Positions 1 to 7,502 of a stretch of 32,311 nucleotides of DNA are shown here, piece by piece. Position 1 is the stretch's first letter; every line of letters starts with the position of its first letter. The notes below the pieces were generated by a model. The model worked only from the letters and a program-made list of their open reading frames with translations. It did no database searches and was not told where the DNA came from. Position numbers and translations under genes: made by a program. Source of the DNA: Planctomycetota bacterium (GTDB lineage Bacteria; Planctomycetota; JAJSAM01; JAJVHW01); the NCBI GenBank assembly GCA_024277065.1, contig JAJRVY010000019.1, forward strand, positions 1-32,311. Reading direction: 5' to 3'.

Positions 1-30
1 CGGAGACGGAGCGCGCGGAGACGGAGTGCG
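1..30 (+). repeat. Two tandem 15-bp repeats at the window edge
   Basis: CGGAGACGGAG[C/T]GCG occurs twice, at 1-15 and 16-30, differing at one base. In the open frame each copy encodes five residues (GDGAR, GDGVR). The array may extend beyond the left edge. It looks like a small in-frame coding repeat rather than a regulatory element. Confidence 0.6.
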
Positions 31-436
31 CGGACGGGCCGTCGTTCCGGCGGGCGCCGCCGCGCGCTACGTCCGCGTCATCGTGCTGGCGCGTGCCCCC
101 CGATCTGTCCGGATCGCGCGCGTTGCGGCCACGATTCCGCGCCATCGCGTGTACTTCCGGCCCGCGGACGGGGAGCGTCCGTTCGCGTTGCTCGCCGGCT
201 TCCGATCGCCGCTCCCGCCGCGTCCGGCGCCTCTCGAGCCGATCGCGTCCTGGGAGACCGGAGCTGCGGCGCAGGTCCCACGCCCGCGCTGGGCGGCACC
301 GGAGCCTGGCCTCGCGCAGGCTCGCCTCGAGGCTCCGGGCGCGGCCGGCCGGCCGTTCCCCTGGGCGGAGACGATTGCCACCCTGCTCGCCCTCGCCCTC
401 ACGATCTGGGCTGTGCTCCTCCGAAAGGAGGGGTAG
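2..436 (+). CDS. C-terminal part of a membrane-anchored protein, DUF3999-like (5' partial)
   Basis: The frame is open from the window edge, so the gene starts upstream; the GTG at 26 is internal or only apparent. The visible part is about 140 residues. It begins with two copies of a Gly-Asp-Gly repeat, continues with a beta-rich stretch including 'RPADGERPFALLAG', then a Pro-rich linker, one C-terminal membrane helix ('TIATLLALALTIWAVLL') and a short basic tail. A beta-rich periplasmic domain, a 'G..PF.L..G' segment and a single C-terminal anchor resemble the end of DUF3999 proteins, which have no known function. That assignment is by eye and weak. The stop TAG at 434-436 lies inside the Shine-Dalgarno region of the next gene, so the two are probably co-transcribed. 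Confidence 0.45.
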   Translation, partial: GDGARGDGVRGRAVVPAGAAARYVRVIVLARAPRSVRIARVAATIPRHRVYFRPADGERPFALLAGFRSPLPPRPAPLEPIASWETGAAAQVPRPRWAAPEPGLAQARLEAPGAAGRPFPWAETIATLLALALTIWAVLLRKEG

Positions 437-445
437 GATCCAGAC

Positions 446-841
446 GTGAAGAACGAACGCAACGAGCACGACCCCCGGCCCGACCCCCGGCCCGAGCCGC
501 AGCCCGAGCCGCAGCCCGCGCCCAAGCGCGAGTCCGCGACAGGCCCCGAGTCGTCCGAACCGAAGAAGCGCCGCCGCCGGCGGCGGCGCCCCGCCGACAC
601 GGGGCTCGAGCGCATCGCTCAGGTCCACTACTGCCGCACCGACGCCGAGGCGAACCAGTACCTCGCTCTCGGTCCGGAGTGGGATTTGCAGGAGATCATT
701 CCGATGCGCGTCGAGACCGACGACGGCGGTGAACGCGACGAGGTCCACTTCGTCGTCGCCCGCTGGGAGAACGAGCGCGATCGTGCGCGTCTGCGCAAGC
801 GCGACATCCGCGCCGTGCCACGGCGGCGCTCCGGCGAGTAG
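446..841 (+). CDS. Small cytosolic protein with Pro-rich and Arg-rich N-terminus, function unknown
   Basis: This encodes 131 aa from a GTG preceded by a strong Shine-Dalgarno (AAAGGAGGGG at about 424-433). Residues 1-35 are a low-complexity tract of repeated P-x-P units (PRPDPRPEPQPEPQ). Next comes a highly basic segment with eight consecutive Arg around residue 45. A compact folded region of about 70 residues follows ('IAQVHYCRTDAEANQYLALG', then a beta-like 'DEVHFVVARWENER'). There is no signal peptide or membrane helix. The folded part is vaguely like small DUF1737/DUF4177 proteins, but I do not claim membership. The basic tract could bind nucleic acid, which is inference. It lies between the DUF3999-like gene and the UPF0158 gene (7-bp gap). 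Confidence 0.6.
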   Translation: MKNERNEHDPRPDPRPEPQPEPQPAPKRESATGPESSEPKKRRRRRRRPADTGLERIAQVHYCRTDAEANQYLALGPEWDLQEIIPMRVETDDGGERDEVHFVVARWENERDRARLRKRDIRAVPRRRSGE

Positions 842-848
842 CGCGGAG

Positions 849-1316
849 ATGGCCTGCGTGCTCGATCGCCAGGCGGTCGAGGTCCTGCGCGCCGCGGCGG
901 CGGCCGGGGACAGGACCGTGGACGTCTACCTCGATCGCGAGCGTCTCGTCGTCGTCAAGGTGAAGAACGGTGTCTGCACGCCCGGGGACCTCGATCCGCG
1001 GGACGTCGAGCGGGACGAGGAACGCTTCGCCGAGATCCCGGTCGTCACGAACATCACGGAGTACCTGTGGATGCAGGACTTCGTGGAGGAACACGTGGAG
1101 TCGCGCGGCGACCAGCGCGTGGCGGCCTTCCTCGACGGTCGGGCGGGAGCCAACGCACGCTTCCTGAAACGGCTCGCCGAGCAGGCCCCCGCGGTTCTCG
1201 CCGACTGGGTGGCCTTCCGCGCCGCGCGCATCGACGAGATGACCCGCGACTGGCTGCGCGACCTCGGCGTGTGCCCCGCCGGTCCGGGGCCGCCGGCGCG
1301 CGGCGCGGGAACATGA
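849..1316 (+). CDS. UPF0158 family protein
   Basis: I chose the ATG at 849, seven bases after the previous stop; the frame stays open upstream but only as an overlap with that gene. The 155-aa product matches the UPF0158 pattern: an N-terminal helix, a short beta region ('TVDVYLDRERLVVVKV'), then 'ITEYLWMQDFVEEHV', 'RVAAFLDGRAGANARFLKRL' and 'WVAFRAARIDEMTRDWLRDLGV'. In the family these correspond to the '..mefFve.v', 'gRgayrrFkd.L' and 'W..fe......al.WL...gi' segments. No biochemical function is established. The protein is cytosolic, and the last ten or so residues are low-complexity Gly/Pro/Ala. It ends 56 bp before the convergent sialate O-acetylesterase gene. Confidence 0.75.
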   Translation: MACVLDRQAVEVLRAAAAAGDRTVDVYLDRERLVVVKVKNGVCTPGDLDPRDVERDEERFAEIPVVTNITEYLWMQDFVEEHVESRGDQRVAAFLDGRAGANARFLKRLAEQAPAVLADWVAFRAARIDEMTRDWLRDLGVCPAGPGPPARGAGT

Positions 1317-1372
1317 CGCCGGCCGGGGGACGTGCGTCGTGATCTCCTCCGCTCGGACCTGTGCTCGCTCGA

Positions 1373-3424
1373 CTACTGCGTCCGTACGAAGACACGCAGG
1401 CGCTTGTGGATGTAGCCCGCGGCGTTGCGCGCGAACGTCCAGTCGGTCGTGCGCGGATCCAGCGCCGAGTTGCCGATGCCGATGTCGGCGCCGCCGCGCG
1501 CCTTCCAGCCGTTGATCGCGAAGATCGTCTGTCGGGCGGCGGGGACATGGATCTGCAGTGATCCGTAGCCGTCGCTGTGGCCCGCCGGCTCGTCGCCGAA
1601 GTCCCAGAGCTCGGCCGACGCTCCCGGCACGCTGGCGGCGTTGGGCGGGCCGTAGTTGCTCGGCCACAGCTCGATCCATCCGGCCAGCCCGGTGCCCGGC
1701 GTGACGGCGCCCGAGTTCGTCCTGACGGTCACCTGCGTGACCGCCTGCTGGAACTGCGCGCCGGACGCGAACGTCGGGATCGCGAGCTGCGCGGCGTCGT
1801 CGGTGAAGGCGTCCATCGACACCCAGACGTAGGACGCCGGGCCGCTGCCGGGTTGCAGCTCCAGGAGGTACGCGACGCGATCGAAGGCGTTCGTGATGCG
1901 CGCGCTCGCATCGACGTCGTAGGCGGGTGCCGCCGAGAGCCGCGCGAGGTCGAGGTCGTAGACCAGCGTGTAGCCCGCGGCGTCGGCGACGTCCGCGAGG
2001 AAGTCGGGTCGCGGAAGCGTTCCGGCACGGAACGCCGCGGTGGGCAGCCCGGCGCCGTTCACCAGGTTGGGCTGCGCCAACTTGTGCCACGCGAATCGCA
2101 TCGCGACGGGGTGCGGGACGTCCGCGGAGGTCAGCACCACGGCGTCGCCGTCCACCTTCACGTCGGCCGGGACGAAGCCACCGCCGGCACCGGCGATCTC
2201 GAAGTGCGAGAGCGGCTTGCCGTCGCGTGATCGCAACCCGCCGCGCGTGTGATCGAACGTGACGCGCAGCGCGTCGTCCTGGATCGTCATCTCCCGAAAC
2301 GAGGGGCCTGAATCGACGACGTCCTTGCCGTACGTGCGACGCAGGGCGAGCAGCGCCAGCCGCTTGCCGACGTCCTGCTTGTTGGGCGGGTGGATGTCGT
2401 CGAGGGTCGCGATGTCGCTGGTGACGACCATGCCCGTGTTCGGGACCATGTCCAGCACCGCCGCCTGCGCCTCCCAGAATGCCGGGAGGACGTCGGGGCT
2501 CTCCTTGCCGTAGCGGTACGGCGCGATCTGCACGTAGTAGAACGGGAAGTCGCCGCTGCCCCAGAGGCTGCGCCAGCCCTCGATCAGCGCGCGTTGCTTG
2601 TCGCTGTATGCCGCGCCTTCGCCGTGGTTGGACTCGCCCTGGTACCAGACGACGCCGCGCATCGCGTAGCCGACGAGCGCGTGGATCATTCCGTTGTAGA
2701 GCACCGTCGGCTGCTGGTGGTTCGTGGGTTTGGTGCCCGCGGCGTCCGCCGCCTGCCGCGCGATGTCCGCGAGCGAGGGCACCGCGCGGAGGCCCTGCGG
2801 CGCGATCCACGGTTCGATGCGCGTCCCGCCCCACGATGCGTTGATCAGTCCGATCGGGACGCGCAGTGTGCGCCGCAGCTCGCGCGCCATGAAGTAGCCG
2901 CATGCCGTGAAGCGCGCGGCCGTTCGCGGCGAGCACACCTCCCACGACGCGGAGACGTCGTCGTAGGGCGTGCCCGCGGGCACGTGGGGCACCTTGAACT
3001 GCCGGATCCTGCCGTCGTCCGCGTCGGCGATCTCGGACCTGGCGTCGGTGCTGCGGCCGACGGGGAACTCCATGTTGGACTGCCCCGAGCAGATCCAGAC
3101 CTCGCCGACGAGCACGTCGTCGATGCGGACGGTGTTCTTGCCGCGGACGGTGAGCCGATGCGGCCCGCCCGCCTTCAGCGGCGACAGCGTCACCTGCCAG
3201 CGCCCCTCCGCTCCCGCCTCGGTGGTCACCGTGCGTCCGGCGATCCTCACCGTGATCTTCTCGCCGGGGTCCGCCCAGCCCCAGACGCGGACCGGCACGT
3301 CACGCTGCAGCACCATGTGGTCGCTGAACACTCCGGGCAGTCGCACGTCGGCCGCCGCCGGCGCTGCCGCGGCGAGCACCGATGCGAGGACGAGCGACGC
3401 AACGAGAGCGGGGCGACGGGGCAC
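1373..3424 (-). CDS. Secreted sialate O-acetylesterase (SASA domain) with extra C-terminal domain
   Basis: This SGNH-hydrolase-type esterase removes O-acetyl groups from sialic acids or related acetylated glycans. I chose the GTG at 3424 because AGGAGATCC lies just upstream; a GTG at 3454 would add ten residues. From 3424 the N-terminus is a clean signal peptide ending in APAAA. Visible family motifs are GQSNM with Ser116, 'VWYQGESN' at 259-266, and 'LDDIHPPNK', whose D/H pair around Asp342-His345 completes the active site. The beta-sandwich that normally ends the family stops near residue 470. About 200 further residues follow, beta-rich with 'VAYLLELQ' and 'AELWDFGDE'. I associate such extensions with planctomycete homologues (recollection, not searched). 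The substrate in this organism is unknown. Confidence 0.88.
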   Translation of the reverse strand: MPRRPALVASLVLASVLAAAAPAAADVRLPGVFSDHMVLQRDVPVRVWGWADPGEKITVRIAGRTVTTEAGAEGRWQVTLSPLKAGGPHRLTVRGKNTVRIDDVLVGEVWICSGQSNMEFPVGRSTDARSEIADADDGRIRQFKVPHVPAGTPYDDVSASWEVCSPRTAARFTACGYFMARELRRTLRVPIGLINASWGGTRIEPWIAPQGLRAVPSLADIARQAADAAGTKPTNHQQPTVLYNGMIHALVGYAMRGVVWYQGESNHGEGAAYSDKQRALIEGWRSLWGSGDFPFYYVQIAPYRYGKESPDVLPAFWEAQAAVLDMVPNTGMVVTSDIATLDDIHPPNKQDVGKRLALLALRRTYGKDVVDSGPSFREMTIQDDALRVTFDHTRGGLRSRDGKPLSHFEIAGAGGGFVPADVKVDGDAVVLTSADVPHPVAMRFAWHKLAQPNLVNGAGLPTAAFRAGTLPRPDFLADVADAAGYTLVYDLDLARLSAAPAYDVDASARITNAFDRVAYLLELQPGSGPASYVWVSMDAFTDDAAQLAIPTFASGAQFQQAVTQVTVRTNSGAVTPGTGLAGWIELWPSNYGPPNAASVPGASAELWDFGDEPAGHSDGYGSLQIHVPAARQTIFAINGWKARGGADIGIGNSALDPRTTDWTFARNAAGYIHKRLRVFVRTQ

Positions 3425-3528
3425 GGCGGATCTCCTGGGGGCTGGGCGGCGCACGCGGTTCGCGGCGCGTCCCGATCGTAGCGGCCGCCGCGCCCTGCTG
3501 CGAGCGGGCCGTCGCGTGCTACCGCGTG

Positions 3529-4593
3529 CTACGGGGCCGAGATCGGGGGGTCCTCGTGGATGGCGTCGCTACCGGCCGGGGGGCGCGGGCCCCCTGCCAC
3601 GCTCGCGGCGCTGAACGGCCGTCGCGCGGTGAACGGCTCGGCGCGCACCGCGCAGTCGCTGACGTCGCAGCTCGCGCAGTAGGCGCGTTCGCAGGGGTCC
3701 ATGTGGAACTGTAGCTCGCCGGCCTTGGTGTAGTGCAGGAGCATGCGGGCCTGGAACGCGTCGAGCTCGTCGTGACCGTGCTGCACGGTCCAGAACTCGG
3801 GCACGACGGCGTGCAGATCGACGTGGTGGAAGTTCGCCAGGTTGATCGCCTTGAGGTCGTGGATCTCGATGATGCCGGGCACCCGCGCACGCTCGAGCGC
3901 CTCGGCCACGCGCTCGACCACGACGACGTCGGCCTCGTCCATCAGCGCGCGCGCCGACTCGCGGATGAGGCCCCAGCCGGTGCGCAGCAGCGCCAGCGCC
4001 ACGACGATGGCGACGACCGCGTCGATCCACGCGATGTCCGTCAGCCACACCGCCAGCAGGCCGACCACGGCGCCGGCACTCGTCCAGAAGTCGGAGAGGA
4101 CGTGGCGTCCGTCGGCGACGAGCGCCGGCGAGTCGTGCGCGCGGCCGACCCGGACCAGATACGCGCCGAGGGCCAGGTTCGCCAGGCCGGCGCCACCGAC
4201 GATGGCCATGCCGATGTCGAGACGCTGCGGCGAACTGCCGGCGAGCAGTGCCTGCACGGCCTGGTAGACGATGGCGATGGCGGCGAACGCGATGAGACCG
4301 CCCTCGAAGCCGCCTGTGATGAACTCGATCTTGCCGTGGCCGTAGGGGTGGCTGTCGTCGGCGGGGCGGCTGGCGAGCACGACGGCGAAGAGCATGAACG
4401 CCGCGGCGACGACGTTGACGATCGACTCCATGGCGTCGGAGAACACGACCTGCGACCCCGTGATGCGCCAGGCGAAGAACTTGGCGCAGAGGATCACCGA
4501 GCCGGCGACGAGCGAGATCCACCCGGCGCGCAGCCGCGCCGGGTGGACCGTCGGCGCGGCCGGGGCGTGGTCGTCGGTCGGAGCGCTGGTCAC
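3529..4593 (-). CDS. Cation diffusion facilitator (CDF) family transporter with Cys-rich tail
   Basis: A 354-aa inner-membrane metal/H+ antiporter of the CDF family, exporting divalent metals such as Zn2+, Fe2+ or Cd2+. Six hydrophobic segments lie between residues 25 and 205. The CDF signature 'SDAMESIVN' (52-60) gives Asp53 in helix 2. 'HPYGHGKIE' (82-90) is the loop after helix 2, and 'DGRHVLSDFWTS' supplies His163 and Asp167 in helix 5. A cytosolic domain follows ('IHDLKAINLANFHHVDLHAVV'). The tail carries Cys300, Cys305, Cys308 and Cys313, a probable extra metal site. The GTG start is 12 bases after the stop of the NnrS-like gene, so the two are likely co-transcribed. Which metal is moved cannot be read from the sequence. 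Confidence 0.92.
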   Translation of the reverse strand: MTSAPTDDHAPAAPTVHPARLRAGWISLVAGSVILCAKFFAWRITGSQVVFSDAMESIVNVVAAAFMLFAVVLASRPADDSHPYGHGKIEFITGGFEGGLIAFAAIAIVYQAVQALLAGSSPQRLDIGMAIVGGAGLANLALGAYLVRVGRAHDSPALVADGRHVLSDFWTSAGAVVGLLAVWLTDIAWIDAVVAIVVALALLRTGWGLIRESARALMDEADVVVVERVAEALERARVPGIIEIHDLKAINLANFHHVDLHAVVPEFWTVQHGHDELDAFQARMLLHYTKAGELQFHMDPCERAYCASCDVSDCAVRAEPFTARRPFSAASVAGGPRPPAGSDAIHEDPPISAP

Positions 4594-4605
4594 GAGCGCA
4601 GGCTA

Positions 4606-5712
4606 TCAGGCACCCGGGCCATGCGCTGCGGTCGTGCCGCGCGCGTGGAACGCCGTCCCCGCGGTGACGAGAACGAACACGGCGAGCGCCGTTGCAGCGA
4701 CGATGCCGCCGTAGCCGCGCCCCTGGGGCCACGCGGCCAGGTCGGCGCCGACGCGCAGCGCGACTCCCGCGTGCAGCAGCGCCATGTGGACGTAGAACAG
4801 GCCCCGATACGGCAGGTGCGCGCCGAGCACTGCGGCGATCACGAGCGGGGCGTGGCCGAAGATCATCGACATCGCGAAGCCCAGGAACACGGCGTGGATC
4901 AGGGCGTCGTAGCCCAGCCCCGAAGCGAGTGGCGTGCCGGCGGCGAGCAGCACGCCGCCGACGACCAGCCACGCGTATCCCGCCAGCAGGGATACGGCGG
5001 TGAAGCGCGGCAGGCCGCGCTGCCGGACCGTGTGCCGCGCGACGTCGAAGGTGAGCAGCCAGACGGCCAGCGCGGCCATCGCACAACCGACGAGCCGCGC
5101 CCCCAGGGTGCCCACGGCGCCGCCCGCGATGGTCGCGAGCAGCCCCGCGATGTACAGCAGCGACCCCGCGAGGACGAGCGCCCGCGCGCCCCGCACCGGG
5201 CGCCGCAGACGCGCGAGCTCGATGCGCTCCCCGACGATCGTCAGGATCACGAACCCCGCCCACCACGGCGTGACGGTGGGGATCTGCGCGCCGCCGAGCC
5301 AGAGTGCGTTGCCCGTCAGCCACGCGCCGGCGCCGAACGCGGGCAGTACGGTGAAGACGGCCGGGCTGCGGTGCACGATGGCGAGTGACGTGGCGACGTA
5401 GCCGGCTGCGCCGGCGGTCAGCAGTTCCGCGCCGATGCCGCCCGTGGGCACGGCGATGAGCACGGCGCCTCCCGCGCCGCAGACGGCCGGCACGGCGTAG
5501 GGCCAGCGCAGGCCCAGGGCCACGGCGCGCTCGAGTGCGATGAGTGTGCCGAGGAAGCCCGACACCATGAGTGGACCGTGGTACGTCAGCCATCCGGCGC
5601 CGCTGTCCGGGAGCGCGCTGAGCACCTGCATGCGCACGAGCCCGCCCCAGACGCCGGCGACCAGCGCGGCGGCTGCCGGGAGCAGGAAGACGAGGCGGCG
5701 CGCGTGCCTCAT
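4606..5712 (-). CDS. Polytopic membrane protein, NnrS-like
   Basis: A 368-aa integral membrane protein with about 10-12 hydrophobic segments and almost no soluble domain. Conserved-looking polar spots in the membrane are 'HGPLMVSGFLGTLIALERAVALG' near residues 45-67, 'GERIELARL', and 'HAVFLGFAMSMIFGHAPLVIAAVLG' near the C-terminal third. Repeated membrane His residues and the HA.FLGF pattern recall NnrS, a haem/copper-containing membrane protein linked to nitric oxide stress and denitrification. The similarity is partial, so this may be a sister family. It starts at ATG 5712, downstream of the ferredoxin gene and upstream of the CDF gene on the same strand. If the NnrS link is right, it fits the nitrogen-oxide theme at 20988-29640. 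Confidence 0.6.
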   Translation of the reverse strand: MRHARRLVFLLPAAAALVAGVWGGLVRMQVLSALPDSGAGWLTYHGPLMVSGFLGTLIALERAVALGLRWPYAVPAVCGAGGAVLIAVPTGGIGAELLTAGAAGYVATSLAIVHRSPAVFTVLPAFGAGAWLTGNALWLGGAQIPTVTPWWAGFVILTIVGERIELARLRRPVRGARALVLAGSLLYIAGLLATIAGGAVGTLGARLVGCAMAALAVWLLTFDVARHTVRQRGLPRFTAVSLLAGYAWLVVGGVLLAAGTPLASGLGYDALIHAVFLGFAMSMIFGHAPLVIAAVLGAHLPYRGLFYVHMALLHAGVALRVGADLAAWPQGRGYGGIVAATALAVFVLVTAGTAFHARGTTAAHGPGA

Positions 5713-5809
5713 CGCGAGTGGTGCCTCACCATCCGAGCCGGCGGCGGCGGTGGTGAGGAGGGTGGGGGTCGTGCGGGCACGCCGCCGGTTCTACCAGAGC
5801 GTCCGGGGG

Positions 5810-6121
5810 CTACCAGTACGTGGTGCTGACCGTCGCCGGGCCGAGCACGCGCAGACGGCATGCGAGGCGCACCCCGGCCGGACGCTCCTCGCGCGCTCTC
5901 CACGCCCGCTCGACCTCGTCCGGCGGCGCCAGGTTCGCGGTCCCCGCGACGATGCGCACGACGCAGTCGCCGCAGATGCCCCGGCCGCCGCACGACGACG
6001 CCAGCGGGACGTCGGCGCGCCGGGCCGCGTCCAGCAGACACTCGCTGCGGCGCGGGCGCAACTCGTGGCCGCGCGGCAGACCGATCACGAGCGGGGCGCT
6101 TTCACCTGGCGGCTGCGGCAT
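5810..6121 (-). CDS. 2Fe-2S ferredoxin
   Basis: A 103-aa ferredoxin-fold electron carrier. The iron-sulfur ligands are clear: Cys44, Cys50 and Cys53 in 'SSCGGRGICGDCVV' (C-x5-C-x2-C), and Cys88 in 'RLACRL'. The x5 spacing is that of adrenodoxin-type and DUF4445-associated domains rather than plant-type ferredoxins (x4). The region between the third and fourth Cys ('NLAPPDEVERAW') is typical. The ATG at 6119-6121 starts right before the fold; a longer open frame upstream overlaps dusB and is disregarded. The gene is divergent from dusB (45-bp gap) and 97 bp upstream of the NnrS-like gene. The redox partner is unknown. Confidence 0.85.
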   Translation of the reverse strand: MPQPPGESAPLVIGLPRGHELRPRRSECLLDAARRADVPLASSCGGRGICGDCVVRIVAGTANLAPPDEVERAWRAREERPAGVRLACRLRVLGPATVSTTYW

Positions 6122-6166
6122 GCCGCGAACATACCGGCGCGCGCGCCGATCCCGCATGATGTCACC

Positions 6167-7345
6167 GTGCCCGTGCCGCAGCGCTCCGCCGTCAATCGCG
6201 ACGTTCCGCCCGCGCACCCGCAAGAATTCGCGCCCGTCGCCATCGGTCCGCTCAGTGTCTGGCCGCCCGTCGTGCTGGCGCCCATGGCGGGGGTCACGAA
6301 CTACCCCTTCCGGGCGCTCTGCCGCCAGTTCGGCGCGGGCCTCTACGTCAGCGAGATGATCACGGCGCGCGCACTCGTCGAGGGACATGCCAGGACGCTG
6401 CACCTCGCGGGTTTCGGCCCGGACGAGTCCCCGCGCTCGCTGCAGCTCTACGGCGTCGATCCGTGGACGCTCGGTGAGGCCGCGAGGCGGCTCGTCGGCG
6501 AGGGCGGCGTGGACCACATCGACCTCAACTTCGGGTGCCCGGTGCGCAAGGTGACGTCGAAGGGCGGCGGCGCGGCCATCCCGGTGAAGCGCAACCTCCT
6601 GCGGCGGCTCGTGCGCGCCGTCGTCGAGGGCGCGGGTGACGTGCCCGTCACGATGAAGTTCCGGATCGGCATCGACGACGACCTCGTCACGTACGCGGAC
6701 GCCGGGCGCATCGGCGAGCAGGAAGGCTGCGCCGCGGTCGGGCTGCACGCGCGCACCGCCGCGCAGCTCTATTCCGGTGAGGCGCGCTGGGAGGCCATCG
6801 CGCGTCTGGTGGCGCTCGTCTCGATCCCGGTGCTCGGCAACGGCGACGTCTGGGAGTGCTGGGACGCGCTGCGCATGATGCGGCAGACGGGCTGCGCCGG
6901 CGTCATCGTGGGGCGCGGCTGCTTGGGCAGGCCGTGGCTGTTCCGCGACCTCGCCGACGTGTTCGCCGGGCGCGAGCCGCGCCCGCAGCCGGCCTTCGGC
7001 GACGTCGTGCCGGTGATCCTCGACCACGCGCGGCGGCTCGCGGACTGGTTCGGCGAGCGGCGCGGCGTGCTGATGATGCGCAAGCAGATCGCTTGGTACA
7101 CGAAGGGCTACCCGGGCAGCTCGCACGTGCGCGCGCGCCTGCCCCACGTGACGACGATCGAGGACGTCGCGCGCGAGATCGCCGTCATCCCGGTCGCGTC
7201 GCCCTTCCCCGCGAACGCACTCCGCGTCCCCCGCGGCAAGTCGGGCGGCACGCAGGTCGTGGCCCTGCCGGACGGCTACCTCGACGACCTCGCCGACGAC
7301 GCTCCGCCCCTCGCCGCGGCCGGCGTCGGCGCCGACGGCGGGTGA
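6167..7345 (+). CDS. dusB: tRNA-dihydrouridine synthase B
   Basis: This FMN enzyme reduces uridine to dihydrouridine in the tRNA D-loop. The 392-aa form starts at GTG 6167; GTG 6173 is an equally possible start. Motifs in order: 'PVVLAPMAGVTNYPFRALCR', 'QLYGVDP', 'DHIDLNFGCPVRKVTSKGGG' with catalytic Cys124, 'VTMKFRIGIDDD', 'LHARTAAQLYSG', 'IPVLGNGDV' and 'GVIVGRGCLGRPWLF', which together form the TIM-barrel FMN site. The helical domain follows ('MMRKQIAWYTKGYPG'). About 50 extra residues at the C-terminus are low-complexity and probably disordered. It is divergent from the ferredoxin gene, and the TonB-dependent receptor follows 157 bp downstream. Confidence 0.93.
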   Translation: MPVPQRSAVNRDVPPAHPQEFAPVAIGPLSVWPPVVLAPMAGVTNYPFRALCRQFGAGLYVSEMITARALVEGHARTLHLAGFGPDESPRSLQLYGVDPWTLGEAARRLVGEGGVDHIDLNFGCPVRKVTSKGGGAAIPVKRNLLRRLVRAVVEGAGDVPVTMKFRIGIDDDLVTYADAGRIGEQEGCAAVGLHARTAAQLYSGEARWEAIARLVALVSIPVLGNGDVWECWDALRMMRQTGCAGVIVGRGCLGRPWLFRDLADVFAGREPRPQPAFGDVVPVILDHARRLADWFGERRGVLMMRKQIAWYTKGYPGSSHVRARLPHVTTIEDVAREIAVIPVASPFPANALRVPRGKSGGTQVVALPDGYLDDLADDAPPLAAAGVGADGG

Positions 7346-7372
7346 GCGGTCGAGAGCGCGCGGCGACGCTGA

Positions 7373-7417
7373 CCCTGATTGGTACAGGGTGGAGCCGCGC
7401 CGCCCGGGCGGTTCCAC
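7373..7417 (+). promoter_or_regulatory. Two adjacent hairpins upstream of the TonB-dependent receptor
   Basis: CCCTG (7373-7377) pairs with CAGGG (7385-7389) around a 7-base loop. Immediately afterwards GTGGAGCCGC (7389-7398) pairs with GCGGTTCCAC (7408-7417) around a 9-base loop, with one G-U pair. No T-tract follows, so a simple intrinsic terminator for dusB is doubtful. They lie 86-130 bases upstream of the receptor ATG and could be part of a structured leader. I see no recognisable cobalamin riboswitch core. Confidence 0.4.
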
Positions 7418-7502
7418 CGGCGGCATCGACGGATTCCGTGTTTTTCGTCCGAACCATCCCGGCGCATCTCCGTTGACGGCGTAGATCTCGGGAGGATTCC
7501 AG

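Noticed and set aside
696..2945. 749-codon open frame on the minus strand
   Set aside because: It is an Arg/Ala/Gly-rich shadow of the sialate O-acetylesterase and UPF0158 genes, typical of very G+C-rich DNA, with no motif.
3569..5593. 674-codon minus-strand open frame across the CDF and NnrS-like genes
   Set aside because: It is a second frame on the same strand, rich in Arg and without hydrophobic segments, while the overlapping frames have clear transporter motifs.
7346..7502. Cobalamin riboswitch upstream of the TonB-dependent receptor
   Set aside because: The gap is only 157 bases and I could not find the conserved cobalamin core sequences.
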